A stretch of 64,000 nt of DNA from assembly GCA_016841905.1 (NCBI GenBank), contig JAENYF010000005.1, positions 24,325-88,324 of the forward strand, in the 5' to 3' direction. The position numbers and the translations under genes are program-made. Position 1 is the stretch's first letter. Every line of letters starts with the position of its first letter. Below the pieces are notes generated by a model. The model did not search any database and had not been told where the DNA came from. It worked only from the letters and a program-made list of their open reading frames with translations. This document shows, piece by piece, positions 35,694 to 45,703 of the stretch. Source of the DNA: Desulfoscipio geothermicus (GTDB lineage: Bacteria > Bacillota > Desulfotomaculia > Desulfotomaculales > Desulfallaceae).

Positions 35694-36539
35694 ATCTATT
35701 TCCTCAACAGACAGATTCTCCTCCACCCATTTAACTGACTTGGAAGTGGTTACTTCGCTGCAGCCTAAATAACTGGCTACGTCACGCAAACGATGGCCAG
35801 CCAGGCGGCAGGCCAGATAAGCAAACAACCGCCGAGCCAGCACTGCCCGGCTGCCCCGGCCGGCCCCTAAAATTATTACAGGAGCTATTTCCAATTCCAT
35901 GCATAACTGCCTCATGATATCCTCTAAGCCGTTGTGTAGCATAAGTGGTTGTCTAGCCTCTAAGTTAAATTGGTTTACATTAGAAGGGCTTTGCTGACGG
36001 TTAATGGATTCAGGCGTTAGTTTATAATCATCTATTACCGTTCCACCATAGTCGGCCAGCAGCTGCTTAATAAAGTCTGTTTTAACAAAGGACTGATCAT
36101 TATAAAAATAGCTGCGATGGCTGGACCAAATATATTTTGAGGGGTCATCAACCAGCCCGGCCTTTACGGGGTTAAGGTGAATATAACGTATAAGCTCCAA
36201 CAAGTACTCGTCCCTGTCCACATAAATGCTATTATAACGGCCCTGAAAGACGTGCCCCACCAGCTGCTGCTCTTTGTTGAAATACTGAGTATAGGTCTGC
36301 TGCAGTCCTTGCATGAATTTGGCAAGAGTGGCGTTGCCAATTTTCAGGAGCATATGCACGTGATTGGGCAGCAGCGCATACCCATACACTTCGACATTGT
36401 AACGCCGGCTATAATGACGCATTAACCGCAGGTAAGTTATATAATCCTCTTTTCCTTGGAAGATATACTGTTTACGGTTGCCACGGGCCATAACATGATA
36501 AAAAGCCCCCGGCAAATGCAACCTTGGCTGGCGGGGCAT
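35658..36539 (-). mobile_element. REP-associated tyrosine transposase (RAYT, Y1/IS200-like)
   Basis: A 293-residue protein. MPRQPRLHLPGAFYHVMARG at the N-terminus, the HUH metal motif in LPNHVHMLLKI (near 63-68), and a catalytic Tyr in LQQTYTQYFNKEQ (near 92) followed by GHVFQGRYNSIYVD and LIRYIHLNPVKAGLV. The C-terminal ~80 residues (RLFAYLACRLAGHRLRDVAS, LGCSEVTTSKSVKWVEE) look like the DnaA-type helix-turn-helix found in many long RAYTs. Such single-copy proteins cut short palindromic repeats. Here copies of one repeat form the gene's own 3' end and lie 85 bases upstream, and more copies lie within 13 kb. Confidence 0.9.
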
Positions 36540-36623
36540 AACATAATCCCTCCCAACAAAGTAATTCGTTACCTCATTATTATAGCACCGGCGTTCATTT
36601 ATAAAATGATTTTAGCTAAATAA

Positions 36624-36649
36624 GTTTAAGAAGGTTTAAGCCTGACCCC
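36624..36649 (-). repeat. 26-nt repeat, copy 4, at the end of uvrA
   Basis: On the minus strand GGGGTCAGGCTTAAACCTTC TTAAAC. It supplies the last codons of uvrA (Arg-Gly-Gln-Ala) and its TAA at 36638-36636. Confidence 0.85.
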
Positions 36650-39452
36650 TTAAACCCCTTAAATACTGGGCGGTATAGGAAACCGGCGACTGGGCCACTT
36701 CCTCAGGGGTGCCGGCTGCTAAAATTTCGCCGCCGCGGTAGCCGCCTTCGGGGCCCAGGTCGATGATATAGTCCGCAGTTTTAATCACGTCCAGGTTATG
36801 TTCAATCACCAGCACGGTATCCCCGGCGTCCACCAGCCGGTGCAGCACATTGAGCAGGTGATGGATATCTGCGATGTGCAGGCCTGTGGTGGGCTCATCC
36901 AAGATATACAGTGTCTTGCCGTTGGATCGCCGGGACAACTCGGTGGCCAGCTTAACCCGCTGGGCTTCACCCCCGGACAGCTCGGTGGCGGGCTGGCCCA
37001 GCCGGATGTAGCCCAACCCCACATCAAACAGCGTCTGCAGCTTGCGCTGAATTTTCGGCAAATATTGAAAAAACTCCAGAGCCTCTTCTACCGTCATATC
37101 CAGCACATCAGCAATACTTTTACCCTTATACTTAACCTCCAGCGTCTCCCGGTTATAGCGTTTTCCCTTGCACACCTCGCAGGGCACGTACACATCGGGT
37201 AAAAAGTGCATTTCTATGGTAATAATCCCGTCCCCGTGGCAAGCCTCACAGCGGCCGCCCTTAACATTAAAGCTGAACCGACCCGGCCGGTAGCCCCGGG
37301 CCCTGGCCTCGGTGGTCTGGGCAAAGAGGTCCCTGATGTCGGTAAATACCCCGGTGTAAGTGACCGAGTTGGAGCGAGGCGTGCGCCCGATGGGCGACTG
37401 GCTTACCTCAATCACCTTATCCAGGTGCTCCAAACCAAGTATTTCCCGGCAATCCCCCGGCTTCGCCTTGGCGCGGTGCAGCTCATGGGCCAGTTTTTTA
37501 TAGAGAATCTCGTTCACCAGCGTGCTTTTGCCCGAACCGGACACACCGGTGACACAGATGAACAGCCCCAGAGGGAAATTCACGTCAATATTCTTTAGGT
37601 TATGTTCCCTGGCCCCCACCACAGTAAGGGTTTTGCTGCCGGGTTGACGGCGCACCGCGGGCACCGGGATAAATTTTTGCCCGCTCAAATACTGCCCGGT
37701 AACGGATTCAGGCGTCTGCATGATATCCTGCACCGAACCGCTGGCCACCAGATGACCGCCGTGTTCCCCAGCACCGGGTCCAATGTCTATAATATGATCG
37801 GCTGCATAAATCGTCTCCTCATCATGCTCCACCACAATCAGCGTGTTGCCCAGATCCCGCAGGTGTACCAGCGTGTCCAGTAGTCGGCGGTTGTCCCGCT
37901 GGTGCAGTCCTATGCTGGGCTCGTCCAAAATATACAGTACCCCCATCAGGCCGCTGCCGATCTGGGTGGCCAGCCGAATACGCTGGGCCTCGCCGCCCGA
38001 CAGCGTACCCGACGCCCGGTCCAAAGTAAGGTAATCCAGGCCCACGTTGATTAAAAAGTCAAGCCTGTCTGCAATTTCCTTGAGGACCTGCCGGGCAATC
38101 AGACGCTCCCGCTCGCTCAGCTCCACTTCCTGCAAAAAGCCGCTCAGATCAAGCACCGGCATCGCAGTAACCTCGTTAATCGAAAGGCCCCCCAGGGTAA
38201 CCGCCAACGCCTCAGGCTTAAGCCGGGCCCCGTGGCAGACAGGACAGGGTTTAGTGCTCATGTACCCTTCAAGCTCCTCTCGCAACCAGTCCGAGTGGGT
38301 TTCCTTATACCGGCGGTTCAGGTTATTCATCACACCCTCGAAGGGTAACCCGTAACTATGCAGGATGCCCATGGAGTTGGACAGGGTAATCTGGATAGCC
38401 TCCTTGCCCGTGCCGTATAGTAGTTTATCCAGGTGAGCTGGGTCCATTAAGCCCACCGGGGTATCCAAGTCAAAACCATAGTGTTCCGCCACAGCCTCCA
38501 GGTAGCGTATGCCGTTTAAACTCTTCATCCAGGGCTCGATAGCCCCCTGACGCACCGACAAATTTTTATCTGGGATGACCAACTCAGGATCCAGTTCCAG
38601 TTTAAACCCCAGTCCGGTGCATTCCGAGCAAGCCCCAAAAGGACTGTTAAAGGAAAACAGCCGCGGGGTAATCTCGGTAATGCTGATACCGCAGTCGGTG
38701 CAGGCAAAGTTTCCGCTAAAAACAATCTCCTCGCCATCCGCTACCGCCGCCACGGCCACCCCATTCCCGTGCTTAAGGGAGGTTTCCAGTGAGTCAGACA
38801 GCCGCCTGGCTGAACCCGGGCGGATAATCACCCGGTCCACCACGATTTCGATGGTATGCTTTTTGTTCTTATCCAGCTTGATTTCCTCGTCAACATCCAG
38901 TACTTCACCGTCCACCCGTACCCGGACAAACCCTTCTTTACGGGTTTCCTCCAGCAATTTAACATGCTCACCCTTTTTACCCCGCACCTTCGGAGCCAAA
39001 AGCTGCAGTCGGGTCCCTTCAGGCATAGTTAACAGCTGGTCCACAATTTGCTGCACCGTCTGGCGGGTAATGGGTTTGCCGCACTTGGGGCAATGGGGCC
39101 GCCCGGCCCGAGCATAGAACAGCCTTAGATAGTCGTATATCTCGGTGACCGTACCCACGGTGGAGCGGGGGTTGTGGCTGGTGGTCTTCTGGTCAATGGA
39201 AATGGCCGGGGACAAGCCTTCGATGTAATCCACATCAGGCTTGTCCATCTGACCCAAAAACTGCCGGGCATAGGCTGACAGGGACTCCACATACCGGCGC
39301 TGGCCCTCGGCGTAAATAGTATCGAAGGCCAGGGAGGATTTTCCTGACCCCGACAGGCCAGTAATCACCACAAGTTTATCCCGCGGGATCTCCACGTTAA
39401 TGTTTTTCAAATTATGGGCGCGGGCGCCCCGGACCACAATTTTGTCCTGCAT
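36636..39452 (-). CDS. uvrA: Excinuclease ABC subunit A
   Basis: A 938-residue damage sensor with two ABC ATPase modules. First Walker [21 protein letters not shown] (near 32), UvrB-binding insert with CPKC, Zn finger [14 protein letters not shown] ... CSEC, ABC signature [16 protein letters not shown]. Second Walker [16 protein letters not shown] (near 635), Zn finger CEACHGDG ... CEVCKGK, signature [21 protein letters not shown] precedes the ATG. The C-terminal residues and the stop lie inside repeat copy 4. It is separated from uvrC by the RAYT unit and from uvrB by 2.5 kb. Confidence 0.97.
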   Translation of the reverse strand: MQDKIVVRGARAHNLKNINVEIPRDKLVVITGLSGSGKSSLAFDTIYAEGQRRYVESLSAYARQFLGQMDKPDVDYIEGLSPAISIDQKTTSHNPRSTVGTVTEIYDYLRLFYARAGRPHCPKCGKPITRQTVQQIVDQLLTMPEGTRLQLLAPKVRGKKGEHVKLLEETRKEGFVRVRVDGEVLDVDEEIKLDKNKKHTIEIVVDRVIIRPGSARRLSDSLETSLKHGNGVAVAAVADGEEIVFSGNFACTDCGISITEITPRLFSFNSPFGACSECTGLGFKLELDPELVIPDKNLSVRQGAIEPWMKSLNGIRYLEAVAEHYGFDLDTPVGLMDPAHLDKLLYGTGKEAIQITLSNSMGILHSYGLPFEGVMNNLNRRYKETHSDWLREELEGYMSTKPCPVCHGARLKPEALAVTLGGLSINEVTAMPVLDLSGFLQEVELSERERLIARQVLKEIADRLDFLINVGLDYLTLDRASGTLSGGEAQRIRLATQIGSGLMGVLYILDEPSIGLHQRDNRRLLDTLVHLRDLGNTLIVVEHDEETIYAADHIIDIGPGAGEHGGHLVASGSVQDIMQTPESVTGQYLSGQKFIPVPAVRRQPGSKTLTVVGAREHNLKNIDVNFPLGLFICVTGVSGSGKSTLVNEILYKKLAHELHRAKAKPGDCREILGLEHLDKVIEVSQSPIGRTPRSNSVTYTGVFTDIRDLFAQTTEARARGYRPGRFSFNVKGGRCEACHGDGIITIEMHFLPDVYVPCEVCKGKRYNRETLEVKYKGKSIADVLDMTVEEALEFFQYLPKIQRKLQTLFDVGLGYIRLGQPATELSGGEAQRVKLATELSRRSNGKTLYILDEPTTGLHIADIHHLLNVLHRLVDAGDTVLVIEHNLDVIKTADYIIDLGPEGGYRGGEILAAGTPEEVAQSPVSYTAQYLRGLRGQA

Positions 39453-39540
39453 GAAAGGCCTCCGTAAATAAAATAATAAACATTATATGCACCCGGCCCC
39501 CTATACTAGCTAAGCTAGATGCGAATACCGGATGGATTAG

Positions 39541-39568
39541 TTGACAAAAAAAAGAATCCAGATAACAT
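39541..39568 (+). promoter_or_regulatory. Possible sigma-A promoter for psd-pssA
   Basis: TTGACA (39541-39546) and TAACAT (39563-39568) with a 16-nt spacer, about 120 bases upstream of the psd start. The -35 box is perfect and the -10 is two changes from consensus. Confidence 0.35.
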
Positions 39569-39691
39569 TTTACTACATCAAATCGCGCGGTGTTATGATA
39601 CAATAAATAAATGTATGGTTTAATTAGTGGCTTAAAGGCAAATCTAATTAGCTATCTGTATAATATTATAAGTGGGGGGACTATAAAAGGC

Positions 39692-40318
39692 ATGCTAGTC
39701 AGGGAGTGTATACCATATTTAGCAATATTAGTATTGCTCAGCCTGTTTATTTATACCCTTAGCCCTACCATGGCCATACTGCCCGCGCTTTTATTACTCT
39801 TTGTGCTATTCTTTTTTCGCAATCCCCCCCGCCGGGTGGCCCCAAACATCAACCACATTTTATCGGCAGCAGACGGCACGATTCAAGCCATTGAAGAAAT
39901 TGAGGAAGAAACCTTTATCCAGAGCCGGGCAATTAAAGTCAGAATCTTTTTATCCTTGTTTAACGCGCACATCAACCGCAGCCCGTTAAGTGGGAAAATT
40001 ACTTATACCTCCTACCGACCTGGCAAGTATTTGCCGGCTTTTAAGAGTCATGCTTCGGAGATTAACGAAAGAAACACCCTGGGCATAGATAACGGTAATA
40101 CCAAAGTGCTGGTCCACCAGATTACCGGTTTTGTGGCTAGGCGCATTGTATTTTATAATCAGCAAGGTGATTACTTAAAGCAGGGACAAATTTTTGGACT
40201 GATTAAATTTGGCTCCTGCACGGAAATTATTGTACCCGCCGGCACCAAAATAGTCGTGCAGCAAGGTCAAAAGGTGCGGGCAGGAATAACCGTCATTGGA
40301 GTGTTAAAGGATGATTAA
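39692..40318 (+). CDS. psd: Phosphatidylserine decarboxylase (archaeal/short type)
   Basis: A 208-residue membrane-anchored proenzyme making phosphatidylethanolamine. The hydrophobic N-terminus has two segments (YLAILVLLSLFIYTL and ILPALLLLFVLFFF), then FLSLFNAHINRSPLSGKI, GNTKVLVHQITGFVARRI and the self-cleavage site IKFGSCTEIIVP, where the Ser of GS becomes the pyruvoyl group. The frame is open to 39611, but the ATG at 39692, with a G-rich run 11 bases upstream and hydrophobic start, fits the family length. It overlaps pssA by 8 bases. Confidence 0.9.
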   Translation: MLVRECIPYLAILVLLSLFIYTLSPTMAILPALLLLFVLFFFRNPPRRVAPNINHILSAADGTIQAIEEIEEETFIQSRAIKVRIFLSLFNAHINRSPLSGKITYTSYRPGKYLPAFKSHASEINERNTLGIDNGNTKVLVHQITGFVARRIVFYNQQGDYLKQGQIFGLIKFGSCTEIIVPAGTKIVVQQGQKVRAGITVIGVLKDD

Positions 40319-40835
40319 CGGCAACTCGCCAATAACCCAGCTGCCCAATGTTTTAACCCTGTGCAATATCGCCATGGGTTTAAGTTCAATTATAACCGCT
40401 TCTTTAGGCAATTTTACCCTAGCCGGACTGCTCATCATCATCGGCGCGGTTTTCGACCGCCTAGACGGCCATGTTGCCCGGAAATACGAGCTAACCAGCG
40501 AAATGGGCAAGCAGCTGGATTCCTTGTCCGACCTGATCACCTTTGGTATTGCCCCAGCCGTTTCCCTCTTCCTGCTTAGCTTTACCGAATATTTTGTGCT
40601 GGGCTTTATCTTGACCGTGATCTTTGTTACCTGTGGAGCCTACCGGCTGGCACGCTATAATACTCTAGAATTTTCCGGTGCTTATATCGGACTGCCCATC
40701 ACCATCGCCGGCTTTTTACTGGCCCTGCTGGCCTTACTGCAAACGCAAACGGCTGTCCACCCGTACTGGACAGCGATAATTATGCTGCTCTTAAGTTACC
40801 TGATGGTCTGCAAAAAGGAAATCAAGAAAGTCTGA
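40311..40835 (+). CDS. pssA: CDP-diacylglycerol-serine O-phosphatidyltransferase
   Basis: A 174-residue membrane enzyme making phosphatidylserine, the substrate of Psd. The CDP-alcohol phosphotransferase motif is complete: DRLDGHVAR, then G, then DSLSD (D-x2-DG-x2-AR-x8-G-x3-D-x3-D, near 44-69). About five hydrophobic segments follow. Its start overlaps the psd stop (8 bases), so the two are translationally coupled and form one pathway: CDP-DAG to PS to PE. Confidence 0.94.
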   Translation: MINGNSPITQLPNVLTLCNIAMGLSSIITASLGNFTLAGLLIIIGAVFDRLDGHVARKYELTSEMGKQLDSLSDLITFGIAPAVSLFLLSFTEYFVLGFILTVIFVTCGAYRLARYNTLEFSGAYIGLPITIAGFLLALLALLQTQTAVHPYWTAIIMLLLSYLMVCKKEIKKV

Positions 40836-40851
40836 GGAGCCCCCGGACCAG

Positions 40852-41256
40852 CTACGCCGTCTCCGCCAGTTTAAAGCCGTAATGGGCAAAATTCAGATCA
40901 AAGGTAAAGGCGGTGCTAATGGCCAGCCGCTCCATCACCGCATAGCTGATCGCATCCACTAGGGTGCAATCCCCGCCCCGCCCGGACAGCAGTATCTCCA
41001 TGGCCCGCTTTTCATCCACCGCCCCGGCCTGCTCCACCGGCCAAATATTGCTGCGCAGCCATAGCCTGGCAGCATCCGCTCCCAGGCGGGCAGCCAGCAA
41101 CGCATGGGTCTCCGCCAGCAGATAATTGGTTAACACCGGCAGAGCCCGCTGCCTCTGAATTTTCCGCAAACCGGCCACCGCAGCCAAGTGGTTTTGGTCA
41201 TCCCTGCACAGCAGGGCAAAAACCGCTCCCGAATCCACCAGTATCTTTTCCATCAA
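40852..41256 (-). CDS. PIN-domain toxin (VapC-like)
   Basis: A 134-residue PIN nuclease. The acidic metal-binding set is visible: Asp in ILVDSGAVFALL (near 8), Glu in NYLLAETHALLA (near 49), Asp in GGDCTLVDAISYAVM (near 95-100) and Asp in AFTFDLNFAHYG (near 119). PIN toxins cut tRNA or other RNA. Its ATG overlaps the end of the upstream antitoxin gene by 4 bases. It is convergent with pssA, ending 16 bases from it. Confidence 0.88.
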   Translation of the reverse strand: MMEKILVDSGAVFALLCRDDQNHLAAVAGLRKIQRQRALPVLTNYLLAETHALLAARLGADAARLWLRSNIWPVEQAGAVDEKRAMEILLSGRGGDCTLVDAISYAVMERLAISTAFTFDLNFAHYGFKLAETA

Positions 41257-41519
41257 CCCAGCTCCCCATCTGCCACGCAGCTGTCGTGTTCCAGGGAAAC
41301 AACGGCGGTCCGGCTGCGGTCATCAAAAATGCCCACCATATCCCATATGGGATCATTCTCACTGAGCGGCTTCAATTCATAAACTTTTTTTAGCATTAAT
41401 GTATCACCTTTGACGGTGACCGACAAGTGGGACCCTTTGTCCAAGCACAATTTATCCCGGTATTCCTTGGGTAAAGTAAGCTGCCCTTTGCTGGTCAGCT
41501 TAACCAGTTCCGCCTGCAA
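41253..41519 (-). CDS. AbrB/SpoVT-type antitoxin
   Basis: An 88-residue protein with an N-terminal swapped-hairpin AbrB domain (VKLTSKGQLTLPKEYRDKLCL and SHLSVTVKGDTLMLKKV) that binds DNA as a dimer. The C-terminal tail (ENDPIWDMVGIFDD) would neutralise the PIN toxin encoded by the overlapping next gene. TTG start after AAAGGGGAG. The pair should repress its own promoter, which lies just upstream. Confidence 0.88.
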   Translation of the reverse strand: MQAELVKLTSKGQLTLPKEYRDKLCLDKGSHLSVTVKGDTLMLKKVYELKPLSENDPIWDMVGIFDDRSRTAVVSLEHDSCVADGELG

Positions 41520-41770
41520 GGTAAAGCTCCCCTTTCATCTGGTTTGCAGTCTATTCTTGCATCTATGCTCTGGTCAGCGCAGCCGGTGGCTTGCCCAGTC
41601 CCACCGGAACAGCCGCTTGTTGATTCTTACTTATTTCCTTACTATATCAGAGGAATTTTTTGGAATCAAGGTTCGGCGGCTAGATTAAGAAGAATAATTC
41701 GTACCGGTAACATTAGCTTGCCATTGCCATACACTTATCGATTAGCCTGTCAAAATGAATAGCCATATAA
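41520..41770. other. Intergenic region upstream of the antitoxin gene
   Basis: About 250 bases with the promoter area of the toxin-antitoxin pair. A 72-codon plus-strand frame is present but has neither ribosome site nor recognisable protein character. Nothing else is seen. Confidence 0.3.
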
Positions 41771-41905
41771 TTATTCATCCAGCCATTGGGCAGTGCTGCC
41801 GGAGTTCTTACGGGCAGTATCTAAAAGTTTAACCAGCCTCACTTCAAAACAAGTGATAGTCAAACACTGGGTATCTTCACAGCAACACTTGTCCAAGCAA
41901 ACCAA
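41771..41905 (-). CDS. Possible cysteine-rich 44-residue protein downstream of uvrB
   Basis: A frame from TTG 41905 to TAA 41771 reads MVCLDKCCCEDTQCLTITCF then EVRLVKLLDTARKNSGSTAQ. Five Cys within residues 7-19, plus one at 3, suggest metal binding or a thiol cluster, followed by a helix. There is no clear ribosome site, so the true start may differ. TATAAT stands just upstream of the frame. I do not recognise a family. It lies 40 bases past the uvrB stop. Confidence 0.35.
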   Translation of the reverse strand: MVCLDKCCCEDTQCLTITCFEVRLVKLLDTARKNSGSTAQWLDE

Positions 41906-41932
41906 TATCGCATTATAGCAATATTATAGTTA

Positions 41933-41958
41933 GTTTAAGCAAGTTTAAGCCTGACCCC
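41933..41958 (-). repeat. 26-nt repeat, copy 5, at the end of uvrB
   Basis: On the minus strand GGGGTCAGGCTTAAACTTGC TTAAAC. It supplies the last codons (Arg-Gly-Gln-Ala) and the TAA (41947-41945) of uvrB, in the same phase as in uvrA. Confidence 0.85.
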
Positions 41959-43924
41959 GCAACTCGATGATGGCGTCGCGGAGCTGGGCGGCTTGCTCGA
42001 ATTCTAGGCGCCGGGCGGCTTCCTGCATTTCTTTCTCCATGCGGGCAAGCAGTGCTTTGAGTTCCTTTTTACTCAGCTGGCCTTTTTTTGCCTCAATGGC
42101 GGCATCGTAAAGCGCTGGGGTCTCCGCCACCTTGGTGGCCTCGATAACGCTGTGAACCGCCTTGATGATGGTTTGGGGCGTAATACCGTGCGCCAGATTG
42201 AATCTAGTCTGCAGTTTGCGGCGGCGCTCGGTTTCACTCATAGCCCGGGCCATGGATTCAGTAACCCTATCGGCGTACATGATCACCCGCCCGTTGACAT
42301 TGCGGGCAGCCCGGCCAATGGTCTGAATCAGAGAACGCTCGGAGCGCAGGAAACCCTCTTTGTCGGCATCTAGGATGGCCACCAAGCTCACCTCGGGCAG
42401 GTCCAGTCCCTCCCGCAGCAGGTTGATGCCCACCAGCACATCAAAGGTGCCCAGCCGCAGGTCCCGGATAATTTCCATCCGCTCAATAGTGTGCACCTCC
42501 GAGTGCATATAACGCACCTTGATACCTGACTCCCGTAGGTAATCGGTGAGATCTTCGGCCATTTTCTTGGTTAAGGTGGTGACCAACACCCGCTCCTGCC
42601 TGGCCACCCGCTGGTTGATTTCACCGATTAAGTCGTCGATCTGACCCCGGGTGGGCCGAACAGACAATTCCGGATCCACCAGGCCGGTGGGGCGGATAAT
42701 CTGCTCCACCACCTGTCCGCTGTGCTCCAGTTCATAGGGGCCGGGGGTAGCTGAAACGTAAATTACCTGACCCAACCGCTCTTCAAATTCCTCAAAGGTG
42801 AGGGGTCGGTTATCAAAAGCCGAGGGCAGGCGGAAGCCGTAGCCCACAAGGGATTCCTTGCGGGAGCGGTCCCCGGCATACATTGCCCGCACCTGGGGAA
42901 TGCTCACGTGGGATTCATCAATCATCATTAAAAAATCATCAGGGAAATAATCCAGCAGCGTGTAAGGCGGCTGGCCGGGCTGCCGCCCAGTCAGATGCCG
43001 TGAATAGTTCTCAATACCGCTGCAGAACCCCATCTCCCGCATCATCTCGATATCATAACGAGTACGTTGCTCAAGCCGCTGTGCCTCCAGCAGCTTTTCC
43101 TGCCCGCGCAGCTCAGCCAGACGCTGCTCCAGCTCCGCCTCAATGGTAACGATGGCCACCTCCATGCGCTCCCTGGAGATGGCGTAGTGGCTGGCCGGGA
43201 AAATCGAAACGTGCTGCCGCTCCCCTATAATCTCCCCGGTAAGCACGTCGAATTCCACTAGGCGTTCCACTTCATTGTCGAAAAAATCCACCCGGATGGC
43301 CTGCTCCGAATTGCCCGCCGGGAATATCTCCAATATCCCCCCCCGCACCCGGAAAGTACCCCGAGTAAAGTTGATGTCGTTACGCTCGTACTGGATGTCC
43401 ACTAGCCGGCGCAGCACGGCGTCCCGGTCATACTCAGCACCCTGGCGCAGGGACAGCACCAGGGTGCTGTACTGCTCGGGATCACCCAAGCCGTAGATGC
43501 AGGACACGCTGGCCACAATAATCACATCCCGCCGCTCAAACAAGGCGCAGGTGGCCGAGTGGCGCAGCTTGTCAATCTCGTCGTTCACCGAGGAATCCTT
43601 CTCAATATAAGTATCGGTGTGGGCAATATAGGCCTCTGGCTGGTAATAATCGTAATAGCTAACGAAATAATCCACCGCGTTATGGGGGAAAAACTCCCTG
43701 AACTCGCTGCACAGCTGCGCAGCCAGAGTTTTATTATGGGCCAGCACCAGCGTGGGCCGCTGCACCCGCTGGATTACCTGGGCCATGGTATATGTTTTAC
43801 CGCTGCCGGTTACCCCCAGCAGCGTCTGGTGCTTCAGTCCGTCATTGAGCCCCTCGACCAGCTCATCGATCGCCCTAGGCTGGTCACCCTGGGGCATGTA
43901 GGAGGATTTTAATTCAAATTGCAT
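41945..43924 (-). CDS. uvrB: Excinuclease ABC subunit B
   Basis: A 659-residue helicase-like protein that verifies damage and loads UvrC. Walker [19 protein letters not shown] (near 37), beta-hairpin [31 protein letters not shown] (motif II DESH), [16 protein letters not shown] and [13 protein letters not shown], motif [11 protein letters not shown], and the C-terminal UVR motif [15 protein letters not shown]. The ATG at 43924 after GGGTGAT fits the family; the frame extends to 43933. The stop lies inside repeat copy 5. Confidence 0.97.
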   Translation of the reverse strand: MQFELKSSYMPQGDQPRAIDELVEGLNDGLKHQTLLGVTGSGKTYTMAQVIQRVQRPTLVLAHNKTLAAQLCSEFREFFPHNAVDYFVSYYDYYQPEAYIAHTDTYIEKDSSVNDEIDKLRHSATCALFERRDVIIVASVSCIYGLGDPEQYSTLVLSLRQGAEYDRDAVLRRLVDIQYERNDINFTRGTFRVRGGILEIFPAGNSEQAIRVDFFDNEVERLVEFDVLTGEIIGERQHVSIFPASHYAISRERMEVAIVTIEAELEQRLAELRGQEKLLEAQRLEQRTRYDIEMMREMGFCSGIENYSRHLTGRQPGQPPYTLLDYFPDDFLMMIDESHVSIPQVRAMYAGDRSRKESLVGYGFRLPSAFDNRPLTFEEFEERLGQVIYVSATPGPYELEHSGQVVEQIIRPTGLVDPELSVRPTRGQIDDLIGEINQRVARQERVLVTTLTKKMAEDLTDYLRESGIKVRYMHSEVHTIERMEIIRDLRLGTFDVLVGINLLREGLDLPEVSLVAILDADKEGFLRSERSLIQTIGRAARNVNGRVIMYADRVTESMARAMSETERRRKLQTRFNLAHGITPQTIIKAVHSVIEATKVAETPALYDAAIEAKKGQLSKKELKALLARMEKEMQEAARRLEFEQAAQLRDAIIELRGQA

Positions 43925-44070
43925 CACTATCACCCGGGTGTATTATATCACACCGGTCAACAGTTCAATATAGTAACAGATCCTGACAAGATCAAGCGAA
44001 AATATATCTGATTGAGCAGCAGCAGGTAACGCTCCCCCAGCTAGCATCACAGCCAGGGGATAAAATAAAA

Positions 44071-44104
44071 TGAGCGAGCTGTCCAGATAATGACAGCTCA
44101 CTCA
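44071..44104 (-). terminator. Terminator of the lipoprotein gene
   Basis: TGAGCGAGCTGTC (44071-44083) with GACAGCTCACTCA (44092-44104), 13 bp with one mismatch. On the minus strand it is followed by TTTTATTTTATCC. Confidence 0.8.
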
Positions 44105-44167
44105 ACCATATGGCAGGCTTATATAACGGCAATAGCCTGAAAACACTTGCAGCAATTGTGGGTGCTC

Positions 44168-45703
44168 CTACTGGCTTTGTTCTTCTGGCTGGCTATCCCC
44201 ACTGCCCTGCCCGCCGCCTTGCTCCTCGTCCTGTTGGGCACCTTGCTGGCCACCCTGGGATGATTCTATTTTCTTTACCTCGCCCTCAATCTGCACTTCC
44301 ATCGTTTTACCATCCTGGGTTGTAATGCGCAGCATTGTTTTGCCCTGCTGCCCTGGCTGCCTTTGCTCACCCTGCTGGCCTTGCTCGTGTCCGCCACCCT
44401 GTTCTTCACCTGGCGGCTGGGTCTGCTCCTGCTGCTGGCCGCCCTCTTTTTCCCGGGCATTCTTTAACTCTTTCCAACGTTCTTCCAGCAAATAGGCATT
44501 TTTAGCAGTAATCAGGCGCACCGGCACAATCCGGGCAGGCACGCTGTAATCTCCATTGTTCACCTTATCACTATACTGCCAATAACCGGTTTTCGCCAAA
44601 CCGGCCGCCGCCTCCAGGGAAAACCGCCCCAGCATCTCGGGCTGCAGGTCAACCTCCGCATCATGCTCCCCACTGACTAGTGCCTGAGAGGCCTTTTCAT
44701 CGGCACCGGCGCCCACTGTTAAAACACTTTTCTCGTAACCACCCACTTTTAAAAACTCTACCGCTGCCATAGCCAGAGTACTGTCATTGGCCAGGACAAC
44801 GTCAATACTGCCAAGCTTGTTTATGGCCTCAGCCAGATTGGCGGGAACTGTAGCTGGATCCCAGCGGGGGTGGGCAAAGACCTCTACGATGCTGATCTCC
44901 TCTTGCCCCTGCAGCGCCGCCTGGTTGGCAGCGGTGATATCCCGGGCTGTCTGGTCACGCGGGTCCCCCTGCAAAATAACCAGGTTTAAGGGCCGCTTGG
45001 TGGGTAGCTGGGCAACCACAGTGTAATCCACCACCCCGGAAACTAGGCCTTGGCCGCTGCTAGTTGTCCGCGGTTGCCCGCTTTCGTTAGCCTGACCTGT
45101 CTGTCCCTCTTGAGCTGGCTCACTCTCAGCCTCTCCGGACCGAATAATACTACCCGCCTGGGGCGGAGTAAACTGGCTGTCCTCACGGGTCTCGGCGGAT
45201 CGCCTCAGCGCCTCCAGGACATAACGGGCTTGCAGTCGCCCCACCATAGCATGATCAGAAGCAATATAACCCTCCACCGGAGTATTCAAAGGCAGGCTCT
45301 CCAGCACCACCACCTTAATGCCGGACCGGGCCAAATTTTCCACCATCGCCTGGGCAGCACCGGGATCAACCGGTTGCAGCACCACTGCCTTGATCTTTTT
45401 ATCGGCCAGCCCGTCCAGCTGCTTTTGCTGTTCACCTGCATCGTTTTTAGCATCCAGCCAAGTTATATCGGCGTTCGCCTGTTTTTTTTGCTCATCCACT
45501 ATTTTTTTAATAGTCTTGTTGCCATCCCGGTTCAGATCAGCCACAGCATAGGCAATCTTTAGCGGCGCCTCGGCGGGCTTGCGCTGCGCTTCCTGGTTGC
45601 CGCAACCTGTAGAAAACAGCAGCAATACCAGTAGCACAGCAACCACCAGCAATGCACTGGTTTGCTTTAACCACCCCAAGCACCTAACCCTAAGTCCATC
45701 CAT
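44168..45703 (-). CDS. Sugar-binding-type periplasmic lipoprotein with Gln/Gly-rich tail
   Basis: A 511-residue lipoprotein. The hydrophobic signal (LLVVAVLLVLLLF) ends in the lipobox STGC. The body follows type-1 periplasmic binding proteins (Peripla_BP_4, ribose-binding-like): IAYAVADLNRDGNKTIKKIV, AVVLQPVDPGAAQAMVENLA, VEGYIASDHAMVGRLQARYV and VLANDSTLAMAAVEFL. A low-complexity insert (near 185-215, PAQEGQTGQANESGQP) splits the fold, and a Gln/Glu/Gly-rich tail (from about 430) follows. There is no ABC permease or ATPase gene nearby, so it may act as a sensor or wall-linked protein rather than in transport. GGAGG precedes the ATG. Confidence 0.75.
   Translation of the reverse strand: MDGLRVRCLGWLKQTSALLVVAVLLVLLLFSTGCGNQEAQRKPAEAPLKIAYAVADLNRDGNKTIKKIVDEQKKQANADITWLDAKNDAGEQQKQLDGLADKKIKAVVLQPVDPGAAQAMVENLARSGIKVVVLESLPLNTPVEGYIASDHAMVGRLQARYVLEALRRSAETREDSQFTPPQAGSIIRSGEAESEPAQEGQTGQANESGQPRTTSSGQGLVSGVVDYTVVAQLPTKRPLNLVILQGDPRDQTARDITAANQAALQGQEEISIVEVFAHPRWDPATVPANLAEAINKLGSIDVVLANDSTLAMAAVEFLKVGGYEKSVLTVGAGADEKASQALVSGEHDAEVDLQPEMLGRFSLEAAAGLAKTGYWQYSDKVNNGDYSVPARIVPVRLITAKNAYLLEERWKELKNAREKEGGQQQEQTQPPGEEQGGGHEQGQQGEQRQPGQQGKTMLRITTQDGKTMEVQIEGEVKKIESSQGGQQGAQQDEEQGGGQGSGDSQPEEQSQ

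Noticed and set aside
35607..36649. Complete IS200/IS605 insertion sequence
   Set aside because: The transposase is the RAYT type with a DnaA-like C-terminus and short REP-like repeats; no tnpB or classical left/right ends are seen.
37206..37598. 130-codon plus-strand open frame across uvrA
   Set aside because: Antisense to uvrA second ATPase module; no independent evidence.
41544..41762. 72-codon plus-strand frame upstream of the antitoxin gene
   Set aside because: No ribosome site, unlikely amino-acid make-up, and it crosses the antitoxin promoter area.
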